Assembly (NCBI RefSeq): GCF_000316575.1
Contig: NC_019682.1
Coordinates: 4,710,001 to 4,774,000, forward strand
Reading direction: 5' to 3'
DNA length: 64,000 bases
Source: Calothrix sp. PCC 7507
GTDB lineage: Bacteria > Cyanobacteriota > Cyanobacteriia > Cyanobacteriales > Nostocaceae
Shown here: positions 16,406-24,800 of the stretch, piece by piece
How positions within the stretch are numbered: the stretch's first letter is position 1
How the letters are laid out: every line of letters starts with the position of its first letter
The notes under the pieces: model-generated
Databases searched by the model: none
The model's input: the letters and a program-made list of their open reading frames with translations, nothing else
What the model was told of the DNA's origin: nothing
Position numbers and translations under genes: made by a program

Positions 16406-17422
16406 ATGAAACTACGCTGGTTATTACTTAGCCTCACAAGTATTCTTTTAATATCATTGCCAGCAAAGGCGAGTCCTAACACAAATCAAGTTGACAGCGC
16501 AGATGGTGGAAATCAATCAGATTTACAATTACCAAAACTAAAATTCATTCCCCCAACTCCCTCAAGCGATTTTACTCATCCAACAAATACCCCAAAATAC
16601 ACTGGTATAGTTCCTCTAGGAAAAGAAATCTCAGAACTACAAACTCCGATTAAAGCATTAATGGCTCGCTACAGATTCCTCACTCCCGGAATCTTTTTTA
16701 TGGACTTGCAAACAGGAGATTACTTAAATATAAACGGGGGTAAAGCTTTCCCCGCCGCCAGCACAATTAAGTATCCTATTTTGATCGCTTTGTTTCAAGA
16801 AGTAGATGCAGGGAAAATCAAACTAAGTGAAACATTGGTCATGCAACGTAAACACGTCGCTGGCGGTTCTGGAAATATGCAGTATCAGCGTGTGGGAACT
16901 AAGATTAGTCTTTTGGAAACTGTAACCAAAATGATGACTATTAGCGATAACACCGCTACAAATATGATTATCGACCGTTTAGGTGGTAAGGCAAATTTAA
17001 ATCAGCGGTTTCGCAGTTGGGGATTACAAAGTACTGTGATTCACAATATGTTAGGAGACTTTAAGGGAACCAATAAAACTAGTGCAAAAGACTTAGTAAG
17101 ATTGTCAGCTTTGATGGCAAATAATCAATTAATTTCTGATACAAGTAGCTCTCAAGTGTTAGGTATTATGATTCGCTGTCACAATAGAAGCTTACTCCCA
17201 TCTGGCTTGGGTTCTGGAGCAAGTATTGCTCACAAAACGGGAACTCTGCGGTTTGTGCTGGGAGATGCGGGTATTATTGAAACGCCATCAGGTAAGCGTT
17301 ATTTAGCAGGAATTTTCGTGCGAAGACCAAATAATGACGATAGAGCAAAAGCTTTTATCCGTCAAGTTTCTCAGGTAGTATATGGCTACTTCGAGCAACC
17401 AAAAGTTAGTCATCTACCTTAA
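16406..17422 (+). CDS. Class A beta-lactamase-related serine hydrolase
   Basis: A 338-residue exported protein. A signal peptide (MKLRWLLLSLTSILLISLPAK) and a Pro/Ser-rich linker precede a penicillin-recognising domain. Motifs: Ser119-Thr-Ile-Lys122 (SxxK nucleophile), Ser180-Asp-Asn182 (SDN) and His-Lys277-Thr-Gly279-Thr (KTG). The omega-loop segment between SDN and KTG (FRSWGLQSTVIHNMLGDFKG) has no clear ExxLN with the deacylating Glu166 of true class A beta-lactamases. It may therefore be a weak beta-lactamase or a periplasmic D,D-peptidase-like protein. It is monocistronic; the start codon follows a C-rich leader without a clear Shine-Dalgarno. Confidence 0.88.
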   Translation: MKLRWLLLSLTSILLISLPAKASPNTNQVDSADGGNQSDLQLPKLKFIPPTPSSDFTHPTNTPKYTGIVPLGKEISELQTPIKALMARYRFLTPGIFFMDLQTGDYLNINGGKAFPAASTIKYPILIALFQEVDAGKIKLSETLVMQRKHVAGGSGNMQYQRVGTKISLLETVTKMMTISDNTATNMIIDRLGGKANLNQRFRSWGLQSTVIHNMLGDFKGTNKTSAKDLVRLSALMANNQLISDTSSSQVLGIMIRCHNRSLLPSGLGSGASIAHKTGTLRFVLGDAGIIETPSGKRYLAGIFVRRPNNDDRAKAFIRQVSQVVYGYFEQPKVSHLP

Positions 17423-17463
17423 TTATTGACTTTTATTTGTGTTATGGAGGTTTTTCAATCAGT

Positions 17464-17486
17464 AGGGGTGGGGTTTCCCCACCCTC
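17464..17486. repeat. GC-rich palindrome (same family as the IS110 target)
   Basis: GGGGTGGGGTTTCCCCACCC. On the complement it reads GAGGGTGGGGAAACCCCACCCCTACTG, matching the IS110 target on both sides of the CT core but without an insertion. The rest of 17423-17695 contains the dispersed CTTCGACTCCGCTCAGTACA motif and no gene. Confidence 0.8.
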
Positions 17487-17695
17487 GATTGTCTTACATC
17501 CGACAGAGAATCACTATCACCGTCTGCAGGTGTAAGTAAGTGGGCACAATTAAACCTAACTATGTAGAGAAATATAAATCAGACTCAAATCCTTTTTCCC
17601 ATTGCCTATACTTCGACTCCGCTCAGTACAAGTTGCCTGTTCTCAACGATAAATATTTATGCCTAGCTACTTACATCCCAGATTCCATCAGTGAC

Positions 17696-19022
17696 AGGAC
17701 TTACGCAACTGGCACAGGCGATCGCTAAATTTTAATATATGTGTATTAACGTAACTAACGCAACTGGTACAGGGCGATGCCTGCGGCGGGCTACGCCTAC
17801 ACTATTCAGTAGTATATTTGTTCTATCAAAAAGAATTTCAGTGAGCGGCTCAACTTAAATTAGTAATACTAATCAATTGTGTAAAGTTGACTGGAAAGTT
17901 TTATGAGAAAATTAATAGAGGGCGCATCAAAAAAAGTGGTTTAGCAATGAGATTTACTAAGCTTAATTACTGTCAATACTTATTAAGTAGTCAAATTAAT
18001 TATACAATTACCAATTTAGGAGAGCATTTAGAAAGTATTAGCCATGATGCAATTAACTATTATTTGAAAAGAGAAAAGTTAACACCTCGTTTACTATGGG
18101 ATAATGTGAAAGAAGTAGTTGAGCCTGATGCCAATGGTTACATAATATTTGATGATAGCGTTTTAGATAAAAGATATTCAGAAGAAATAGAAATGGTCAG
18201 GAGGCAATATAGTGGTAACGAGCATGGTGTAGTCAAAGGGATTGGTGTGGTTAACTGTGTATATGTAAACCCTAAGCTGCAAAAATTTTGGGTAATAGAT
18301 TATCGAATTTTCAATCCAGATGTCGATGGTAAAACCAAGATAGACCATGTGAAAGATATGCTGCAAAGCCTTGTGTATCAAAAGCTTTTACCATTTGATA
18401 CTGTTTTGATGGATACATGGTACGCGGTACACAGTTTAATGCTCTATATTGACAGCTTGGATAAAATTTACTATTGTCCTTTAAAGATTAATCGTTTAGT
18501 CGATGATAAATTTGGTAAGGAAAAATATAAGCGTATTGAAACATTAGAATGGAGCCAAGAAGAATTAGAATCTGGTAAAATCATCAAAATAAAATCGTTC
18601 CCAGCTAATAAAAAAGTGAAGCTTTTCCGGGTTACTGTTTCTACCAACAGAACGGATTATGTCGTAACTAACGATTTATCTCAAAGTTCCACGGATGTTG
18701 TACAACAGGTGTGTAAAATTCGTTGGAAAATTGAAGAGTTTCACAGAGAAATAAAACAATTAACAGGCATTGAATCTTGTCAATGTCGTAAAGCTCGTAT
18801 TCAAAGAAATCATATTGCTTGTGCAATGTTGGTTTGGGTTCGATTAAAGAATATAGCCTATCAAACGGGTGATACTATTTATCAAATTAAGCATAAATTA
18901 CTTTCTAATTATTTGATTCAGCAACTCAAACGCCCCGATATTCGTATGACCTTGGTTTGAGTTAGATTCTTCTGTTATGCAGTCCCGTACCACCCATTGT
19001 TTGTGCCAGTTGCGTAAGTCCT
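17696..19022 (+). mobile_element. IS701-family insertion sequence
   Basis: Perfect 21-bp terminal inverted repeats (starting AGGACTTACGCAACTGGCAC) lie at 17696-17716 and 19002-19022, around a transposase gene. Length 1327 bp. A partial internal repeat of the end sequence (TAACGCAACTGGTACAGG) occurs near 17759. I see no convincing target duplication immediately outside the ends (TGAC on the left, AAGT on the right). A small element with the same ends lies at 33309-33433. Confidence 0.88.
17947..18960 (+). CDS. IS701-family transposase
   Basis: A 337-residue DDE transposase. Visible motifs: IIFDDSVLDK (first Asp), VLMDTWYAVHSLM (second Asp) and the Y/W-rich C-terminal WKIEEFHREIKQLTGIE (Glu), followed by CQCRKARIQRNHIACAMLVW. 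This is the IS4-superfamily pattern with the IS701 variant of the C-terminal block. I choose the ATG at 17947 (MRFTKLNYCQYL) over a TTG at 17887. The frame is uninterrupted. Codon use is A+T-rich compared with the neighbouring metabolic genes. Confidence 0.92.
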   Translation: MRFTKLNYCQYLLSSQINYTITNLGEHLESISHDAINYYLKREKLTPRLLWDNVKEVVEPDANGYIIFDDSVLDKRYSEEIEMVRRQYSGNEHGVVKGIGVVNCVYVNPKLQKFWVIDYRIFNPDVDGKTKIDHVKDMLQSLVYQKLLPFDTVLMDTWYAVHSLMLYIDSLDKIYYCPLKINRLVDDKFGKEKYKRIETLEWSQEELESGKIIKIKSFPANKKVKLFRVTVSTNRTDYVVTNDLSQSSTDVVQQVCKIRWKIEEFHREIKQLTGIESCQCRKARIQRNHIACAMLVWVRLKNIAYQTGDTIYQIKHKLLSNYLIQQLKRPDIRMTLV

Positions 19023-19108
19023 AAGTGATATCGGGAATTGAAATATTTGCCAAATTGTTACTAATCGAAATATACATGCAGACAGTAACTATGGTAGTGT
19101 AAATTATA

Positions 19109-19230
19109 AGTTTCGGTTCTAGTAAGGAACAGCTACTAGAGGAAACGGGGAAAGTCCGGTGCGAATCCGGCGCTGTCCCGCAGCTGTAATCAAGGCTTGC
19201 CTTGTGAGTCAGAATGCCCGCCGAAAGTAA
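19109..19230 (+). promoter_or_regulatory. Cobalamin (B12) riboswitch, copy 2
   Basis: Same aptamer core as copy 1 with only scattered differences: GCTACTAGAGGAAACGGGG, AAAGTCCGGTGCGAATCCGG, CGCTGTCCCGCAGCTGTAAT and GTGAGTCAGAATGCCCGCC. The outer stem is TTTCGG/CCGAAA. The downstream hairpin is kept as CATCTG/CAGGTG (19247-19265), with GAGG in the loop and one base pair changed to a U-G wobble, which supports its function. It heads the B12 uptake gene set; the first intact gene starts at 19537. Confidence 0.95.
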
Positions 19231-19274
19231 CACACAAGCTCATACCCATCTGCGAGGTACAGGTGAATATTATC

Positions 19275-19427
19275 ATAAATATTTCAACGATACATCAGTT
19301 TCACGTTCTCATAGAGCCAGAAATACGCCACATAGGACTCATGGCTGTGAAATTATAGGCAATTTATTGATGATTGCAATTAGCTTTTGGTGCAACTATT
19401 GTTCACGCTAGTTTTTCGCTTGCGTGA
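19275..19427 (+). pseudogene. Decayed ORF under B12 riboswitch 2
   Basis: Parallel to copy 1, but the start codon has become ATA: ATA-AAT-ATT-TCA-ACG gives INISTIHQFHVLI, then a stop near 19350. The end ATIVHASFSLA is readable in another frame just before TGA at 19425. The start loss, stops and frame change indicate a pseudogene. It probably shares an ancestor with the remnant at 14522. Confidence 0.45.
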
Positions 19428-19536
19428 AAGCTTTTGCAACATCATTTTTGCCAAATTCATAGCTATGTTACATTTGCACAACTGCAAAATTTGTCATATC
19501 TGCGATTCCACCTTCTTTCTACAAACTTCAAAATAA

Positions 19537-19947
19537 ATGCTCAATAAACAACATACTTTATTTGTTTGCACGACTTGTGACAGCGTATGGCAAAACGGTA
19601 AACGAGTTGGTGAAAGTAAAGGTGAACAACTACTACAACAGCTTCAGCAACTCGCACAAGGCTGGGAATTGCGAAATAAATTCCTCATTCAGGGAGTTGA
19701 ATGTATGAGTGCTTGTAGCCGTTCTTGTGTCATTGCTTTTGTTGCAGAAGATAAATCAACCTATCTCTTCGGTGACTTACCTGTTGATATTAGTGCATCT
19801 GCTGTTTTGCAATGTGCTAGTCAATATTATGCGAAACCGGATGGTTCACTGGCTTGGTCAGAACGCCCCGAACCTCTAAAAAAGCGTATTCTCGCAAGCA
19901 TTCCACCGCTGAGTAAGTGGACAAAATTACGCTTACATAGTTGCTAA
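19537..19947 (+). CDS. DUF1636 family metal-binding protein
   Basis: A 136-residue protein. Cysteines occur as CTTC near the N-terminus (FVCTTCDSVW) and as CMSACSRSC in the middle (GVECMSACSRSCVIAF). This is the DUF1636 pattern, with a thioredoxin-like fold that probably holds a 2Fe-2S cluster or another metal. DUF1636 genes are repeatedly found under B12 riboswitches and next to cobalamin or cobalt transporters, as here. The actual role is not known. The gene is 310 bases downstream of riboswitch 2, with the decayed ORF between. Confidence 0.85.
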   Translation: MLNKQHTLFVCTTCDSVWQNGKRVGESKGEQLLQQLQQLAQGWELRNKFLIQGVECMSACSRSCVIAFVAEDKSTYLFGDLPVDISASAVLQCASQYYAKPDGSLAWSERPEPLKKRILASIPPLSKWTKLRLHSC

Positions 19948-20013
19948 TTACTCACTGGGTAGCATCAAAATTATCTTGTTACCGGAAAAATTTCATAATT
20001 GACCATCTCATGT

Positions 20014-20032
20014 GATAATCATAATCATTATC
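20014..20032. promoter_or_regulatory. Fur/Zur-type operator
   Basis: GATAATCATAATCATTATC matches the classic 19-bp Fur box GATAATGATAATCATTATC at 18 of 19 positions. It lies 150 bases upstream of the TonB-dependent receptor gene. Cyanobacterial Zur boxes are similar A/T palindromes, so zinc control is an alternative reading. Confidence 0.7.
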
Positions 20033-20181
20033 ATATAGAGTCTGCTATCACCATCTTCGTTCCACCCTTGTACAAGCAGTGGCTGGTTTTACTATGCTTG
20101 TCCTCCTTGTGCTGAATCAAAATCAGCTTTTCGCGCTATCAAAGTCAATTTTCTTAGTTATACAGGTTGCTTAAATTATCA

Positions 20182-22305
20182 ATGCTTAGTAATTTTGTTG
20201 TCAGACGGGGAATTCAAATTGTTGTGTCTAGTTTGATTGTCACCCAGGGGATGCTATGGAAAAATCACAGCACGAAAGCCACAGAAGTTCCACAACAGGA
20301 AGGTTCAGCCAAAGACTTACAACCAGTTGCAGAAATAATATCTCAAAATACACCAACCTCCACAACAGAAACAGAACCCGATATTGAACTGACAGTCATT
20401 GACAAGCTATTGAATGAACCTGTGTTTTCACCATTTCGTCGTGAAGGGACAGTCAAAGATTCTACCCGTCCAATTTACGTGATTACGGGCGAAGAAATGG
20501 AAGCACAAGGTGCTAGAACTGTGAGAGAAGCGCTAAAATTTCTTCCAGGTATTTTACCTGATGGAACTGTAGGAACAGAACCGAATGCCTTAAGTGGTCA
20601 ATTTATTCGGGGTTCTAATACAGGTCAAGTATTAATATTACTAGATGGTAGACCAATTAACAATCTCGGTAGTGGTGGTTTTGACCTTTCAGAATTTACT
20701 ACTAGTAATATTGAACGAGTTGAAATATTACCAGGAGGTGGTTCTACACTCTATGGTTCCGACGCAATAGGTGGGGTAATTAACATTGTCACTCGTCGTC
20801 CCACAAATAAAATCACAACGTCAGCTAAAGTCAATGTTGGCGCTTATGGCTTGAATCAACAAAGCATTCAAAATAGTGGAAAAACCGGAAATATTGGTTG
20901 GGTAATTGGATATAATAGCACTCGATCTGAATATGATTATCCTTTTGCAATTCCTGAAGCCAATTTTGAGGGAACTAGAAAAAATAACGACTCTCTCTAC
21001 AATAATTTCAGCATTAAACTTGATGCAGATTTAGGTAAACGCAATACGCTTGCTTTTTCCACACAATACTTAGGAAAAGAACAGGGTGTACCAGGAGGAG
21101 TACCCATTCCGATACCAAAAAATGGTCAAGGTTTTTTTAACTCCCTTACCGATAATAATCGCAAATACACAGACCAAGTTCTTAGTGATTTAACCTGGAA
21201 TTCCAAATTGGGAGGTGGAGATAATTCACTTTTGACAGCAAGAGTTTATGGTGATTTTGTTAATACCCGCTTTGATAATCGCAGTAATGCGCTTTCATCT
21301 CAAAACCGCTTTGATTCTAATCAAATTTCCTATGGAATTCAAACAACACATAGTTGGAATTTTAGCAAAAACCAAAGCTTAGTTTATGGCTTTGATTATC
21401 GCAGTGTGAATGTAAAGAGTAGCTCATTTAGTTATTTTACTAATATTGGGACTATAAATTATAATAATAGTATTGGACAAGGAGCATTATTTGCCAGATA
21501 CGAAATAAACTTAACTCCTAGCTGGACGGTCAATTTAGGATTGAGACAAGATTTTAGCAGTTTGATGAATAGTTCAGCGACATCTCCATCTATGGGTACA
21601 AAACTTGCTCTTTCTGACTCGACAACCCTGAGAGCAAACTATATCAGAAATTTCCGAGTTCCCACTATTGCTAATCTATTTAATATCAATCCCTCAAATA
21701 TTGGCAACCCAGCACTGAAACCAGAAATAGGTAATAGTTTTGATGTGGGAATTGATCAAAAAATCGGTGATATTGGCTTGCTACGCCTAACATTTTTTTA
21801 CAATCGAGTTTCTGATACAATTGCTTTTAAGTCACTGATTCCGCCTGTAAACGGAAATACAGGAACTTGGGAAAATATCGGCTTAGTTGAGACTAAAGGA
21901 ATAGAAGCAGCCTTGAATTTGCAACTGGCAAAAAATGTCTATGCTTTTGTCAATTATACGGCGAATGATCCGCGAATTTTAAAAAGCTCTAACCCTGCAG
22001 AAATTGACAAAGAATTACGTTTTGCTGGTGCTGATAGTATTAACGCGGGAATTAACTATGAAAACTCACAAGGGTTATATATGGGATTACTCATGCATTC
22101 AGTTGGTAAATATCCAACTAATAACATCAACACTGAATTTTCATCGGGATACACGACATTTGATGTTAAGTTCCGAGTACCATTAAGCGATAATTTAGCG
22201 GTCAATGGTAGTGTAGATAATATCTTGGATCAAAGATATCAATTATTTGCTGGTTTTCCCGACGCAGGTAGAGTTTTTCAAGTCGGTTTGAGTGCTAGTT
22301 TTTAG
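20182..22305 (+). CDS. TonB-dependent outer-membrane receptor (BtuB-like)
   Basis: A 707-residue outer-membrane beta-barrel. It has an N-terminal export signal, then a plug domain (about 95-215) with RPIYVITGEEMEAQGARTV, FIRGSNTGQVLILLDGRPIN and GSTLYGSDAIGGVINIVTR. A 22-strand barrel follows, ending in the aromatic-terminated strand FQVGLSASF. Substrate: cobalamin is the best guess, because the gene lies between a B12 riboswitch and a B12-type ABC transporter. The Fur/Zur-like box leaves iron or zinc chelates possible. I use the ATG at 20182; a TTG at 20167 is also in frame. Confidence 0.88.
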   Translation: MLSNFVVRRGIQIVVSSLIVTQGMLWKNHSTKATEVPQQEGSAKDLQPVAEIISQNTPTSTTETEPDIELTVIDKLLNEPVFSPFRREGTVKDSTRPIYVITGEEMEAQGARTVREALKFLPGILPDGTVGTEPNALSGQFIRGSNTGQVLILLDGRPINNLGSGGFDLSEFTTSNIERVEILPGGGSTLYGSDAIGGVINIVTRRPTNKITTSAKVNVGAYGLNQQSIQNSGKTGNIGWVIGYNSTRSEYDYPFAIPEANFEGTRKNNDSLYNNFSIKLDADLGKRNTLAFSTQYLGKEQGVPGGVPIPIPKNGQGFFNSLTDNNRKYTDQVLSDLTWNSKLGGGDNSLLTARVYGDFVNTRFDNRSNALSSQNRFDSNQISYGIQTTHSWNFSKNQSLVYGFDYRSVNVKSSSFSYFTNIGTINYNNSIGQGALFARYEINLTPSWTVNLGLRQDFSSLMNSSATSPSMGTKLALSDSTTLRANYIRNFRVPTIANLFNINPSNIGNPALKPEIGNSFDVGIDQKIGDIGLLRLTFFYNRVSDTIAFKSLIPPVNGNTGTWENIGLVETKGIEAALNLQLAKNVYAFVNYTANDPRILKSSNPAEIDKELRFAGADSINAGINYENSQGLYMGLLMHSVGKYPTNNINTEFSSGYTTFDVKFRVPLSDNLAVNGSVDNILDQRYQLFAGFPDAGRVFQVGLSASF

Positions 22306-22370
22306 AACTTGTAGAGATGCAATTATCGCCTTTTTACGAATAACCAACCTAACATACGAGAAGAATTGTC

Positions 22371-23243
22371 ATGAGTCAATTTAAACCTTGGGTAAAACCA
22401 TTAAATCAGACTGCTATTGAACCAACTGGAAATGGTTGGCAAATTGAGTATGATTTTTTTGATTGTCAAGGTGATGTGCTTGCTTGTTTAGCTTACACAT
22501 TATTTCAAGATAATTGGCATCAAATTGGCTTAGGACATCTCGAACAAGGTAGCGTTTTAGAGTTGGAATTTCATCAAGCACCAAAAAAATGTGTGCTTTA
22601 TGATGGGTATCTCACAGTTATTGCTCAAGATTGGCATTTTCACCTGTGCATTGAAGAAACATTAGGTGGCCCAGATTCTGAAACTCCACCAGAATTGAGA
22701 CAACAAAGACTCATCAATAAAGGTGCGTTTTATCGGCGGATAAATCCAGAAGGAAACCCTAGAAGTTGGGGTATTCAATTCTGGAATGGTGCAGGTGATA
22801 AAGTGATGACTATATTTTTACCGAATCCATATATTGAGGAAGAAAATTTATTACCCGATGGTAAAGCTAATTTTGATAAATTAGAACTTTATAATGAACT
22901 GCGGGAAATTTATCTATTAGGGATAAAGCCACTACCTTTTACTAAGAATCCTTTTAAGTGTTCTTATATTGCGGTTTGTACTTCTGGACGTTGTTATCCT
23001 TCGCGCAAATGGCAACCTACATTTGATGCCCTCAAGGTAGCAGTTGAAAAAGCAGAACTAGATATAGAAGTCCGAACGGCTGGCTGTTTACAGGTTTGCA
23101 AATTAGGGCCAGTTGCGTTTTATTCAGATGATAGAACTTGGTACACTCGTGTTAATTCAAATGTAGCTAAAACTATTGTTAATGAACATTTGGTGAAAGG
23201 TAACAAAGTTATTGAACATTGCTATCCACCAAAGTCTGTTTAA
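22371..23243 (+). CDS. Protein with C-terminal 2Fe-2S thioredoxin-like ferredoxin domain
   Basis: A 290-residue protein. The last 90 residues carry CTSGRCYPSRKWQPTFDALK and then TAGCLQVCKLGPVAFYSDDRTWYT, the four-Cys pattern of thioredoxin-fold 2Fe-2S ferredoxins. The first 190 residues form a separate domain that I do not recognise (YDFFDCQGDVLACLAYTLFQ..., WNGAGDKVMTIFLPNPY). No signal peptide, so it is cytoplasmic. It lies 65 bases after the TonB receptor and upstream of the ABC genes. An iron-sulfur protein in a B12 locus could be involved in cobalamin reduction or metal insertion; that is speculation. Confidence 0.75.
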   Translation: MSQFKPWVKPLNQTAIEPTGNGWQIEYDFFDCQGDVLACLAYTLFQDNWHQIGLGHLEQGSVLELEFHQAPKKCVLYDGYLTVIAQDWHFHLCIEETLGGPDSETPPELRQQRLINKGAFYRRINPEGNPRSWGIQFWNGAGDKVMTIFLPNPYIEEENLLPDGKANFDKLELYNELREIYLLGIKPLPFTKNPFKCSYIAVCTSGRCYPSRKWQPTFDALKVAVEKAELDIEVRTAGCLQVCKLGPVAFYSDDRTWYTRVNSNVAKTIVNEHLVKGNKVIEHCYPPKSV

Positions 23244-23320
23244 TTTTGTAGACATAAATGTGAATCGTAAATAGATTTCTTGCAAAAAGATATCTTGATT
23301 GAATGAAGCACAGGTAAACA

Positions 23321-23500
23321 CCGATTTGATTTCTGAAAAAATCTCCGTATCTGTAGGGTGGGCATTGCCCAACGCCACTTGACGCCAGTCCGCTCAAGTC
23401 GGGAAACCCGCCCACACGGCTGGCTCCTTTAAGCCGGGAAACTCTAGTCGAGCAGTGGCTCCCCTACGTATATTTCAAAAATCAAATAGTAGTCCTATAG
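23321..23500. repeat. MITE-like element with terminal inverted repeats
   Basis: The left end CCGATTTGATTTCTGAAAAA and the reverse complement of the right end (CTATAGGACTACTATTTGAT...) share ATTTGATTTxTGAAA followed by a CGTA..TGTAGG-type motif. The interior contains GGGTGGGCATTGCCCAACGCC. No coding capacity. The same ends occur at 39455-39622 and singly at 1101, 39725, 47604 and 62395. It occupies most of the 338-base gap before the ABC transporter genes. Confidence 0.7.
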
Positions 23501-23580
23501 ATTTCGGTGTTGGGTTGCGTTGCACTTCACCCAACCTACAAATACTATATAGAAATTAAAATCAATAAAACCTAGATAAT

Positions 23581-24798
23581 ATGATTTTTATAAAATTTTA
23601 TCAGGCAAAATATATTACTTTTATATGCCAATTATTTCTCATAGCTAGTTTAGTTATTGCTTGTCATAGTACCGCAATTAATACATCTACTAAGACTACA
23701 AATAACGGCTGTATTCAAAATTATGATCTAAATACTGATTATTTCCCCAATAAAATCAATATTACTCACGCAATAGGTTTAGCAGTAGAGTATCACAAGC
23801 ACTACAAGATAGTTACAGTTAAAAATCCTTGGCAAAATGCCAAGAAGGGTTTTCGATATATCTTAGTACAATGTGGAACTCCGATACCTAAAGGCTTTAG
23901 TCAAGCACAGGTGATTACAGTACCGATAAATTCGGTAGTATCTCTTTCGACTACTCATTTACCACATTTAGCTAAGTTAGGGGTAGTTGATAAACTTATT
24001 GGGATTAGTGATAGTAAGCAAGTAAATACTCCTGATGTGGTAGAGAGAGTTAAAGCGGGAAAAATATCACAGATTGGTAATAATGCCAATGTGGATATAG
24101 AGAAAATATTAGAATTAAATCCTGATTTAGTAACAACTTACGGTACGGGAAATTCCCAAACTGATAGCTATGCGAAACTCACAGAAGCGGGTTTGAAAGT
24201 GGCGATGAATGCTGAATATATGGAAGCAACGCCTTTGGGACAAAGTGAGTGGCTGAAATTTACAGCTTTGTTTTTTAATAAAGAGGAAGAAGCAGAAAAG
24301 ATATTTAGTAAAATTGCTGACAAATATGAACAAATAGCTCAAAAAGCTAAATCTGTCAAAAGTCGTCCAACTATATTTGTAGGGTTCAAGTTTAAAGATA
24401 CTTGGTATATGCCTGGCGGTAACAGTTATGTAGCTAAATATCTTGCTGATGCAGGAGCAAACTATCTCTGGAGTGACGATAAATCGTCTGGTAGTTTACC
24501 TTTATCTTTTGAGGTTGTTTTTGAACGGGCTGTGAATGCTGATTACTGGTTAAATTTTAGACAATCTTGGAAGAGTGTAAAAGATTTAGTGACTGAAGAT
24601 AATCGCTATGCTGATTTTAAGGCTGTGAAACAGAGCAATCTTTATAATAACAATGCTCGTGTTAATGCAAATGGCGGAAATGATTACTGGGAGGGTGGTA
24701 TTAGTAACCCAGATATAGTTCTATCTGATTTGATTAAAATACTGCATCCAGAGATATTACCTAATCATCAACTATTTTTCTACCACAAACTTAGTTAA
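23581..24798 (+). CDS. ABC transporter substrate-binding lipoprotein (BtuF/FecB-like)
   Basis: A 405-residue lipoprotein of the helical-backbone periplasmic binding family. The signal sequence ends in a lipobox (LVIAC at about residues 25-29). The conserved elements include STTHLPHLAKLGVVDKLIGI, ILELNPDLVTTYG and VFVGFKFKDTWYMPGGNSYVAKYL. This family delivers cobalamin, haem or ferric chelates to FecCD-type permeases. The next gene starts two bases after its stop, so binding protein, permease and ATPase form one operon. Substrate assignment to B12 is by context. Confidence 0.88.
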   Translation: MIFIKFYQAKYITFICQLFLIASLVIACHSTAINTSTKTTNNGCIQNYDLNTDYFPNKINITHAIGLAVEYHKHYKIVTVKNPWQNAKKGFRYILVQCGTPIPKGFSQAQVITVPINSVVSLSTTHLPHLAKLGVVDKLIGISDSKQVNTPDVVERVKAGKISQIGNNANVDIEKILELNPDLVTTYGTGNSQTDSYAKLTEAGLKVAMNAEYMEATPLGQSEWLKFTALFFNKEEEAEKIFSKIADKYEQIAQKAKSVKSRPTIFVGFKFKDTWYMPGGNSYVAKYLADAGANYLWSDDKSSGSLPLSFEVVFERAVNADYWLNFRQSWKSVKDLVTEDNRYADFKAVKQSNLYNNNARVNANGGNDYWEGGISNPDIVLSDLIKILHPEILPNHQLFFYHKLS

Positions 24799-24800
24799 TA

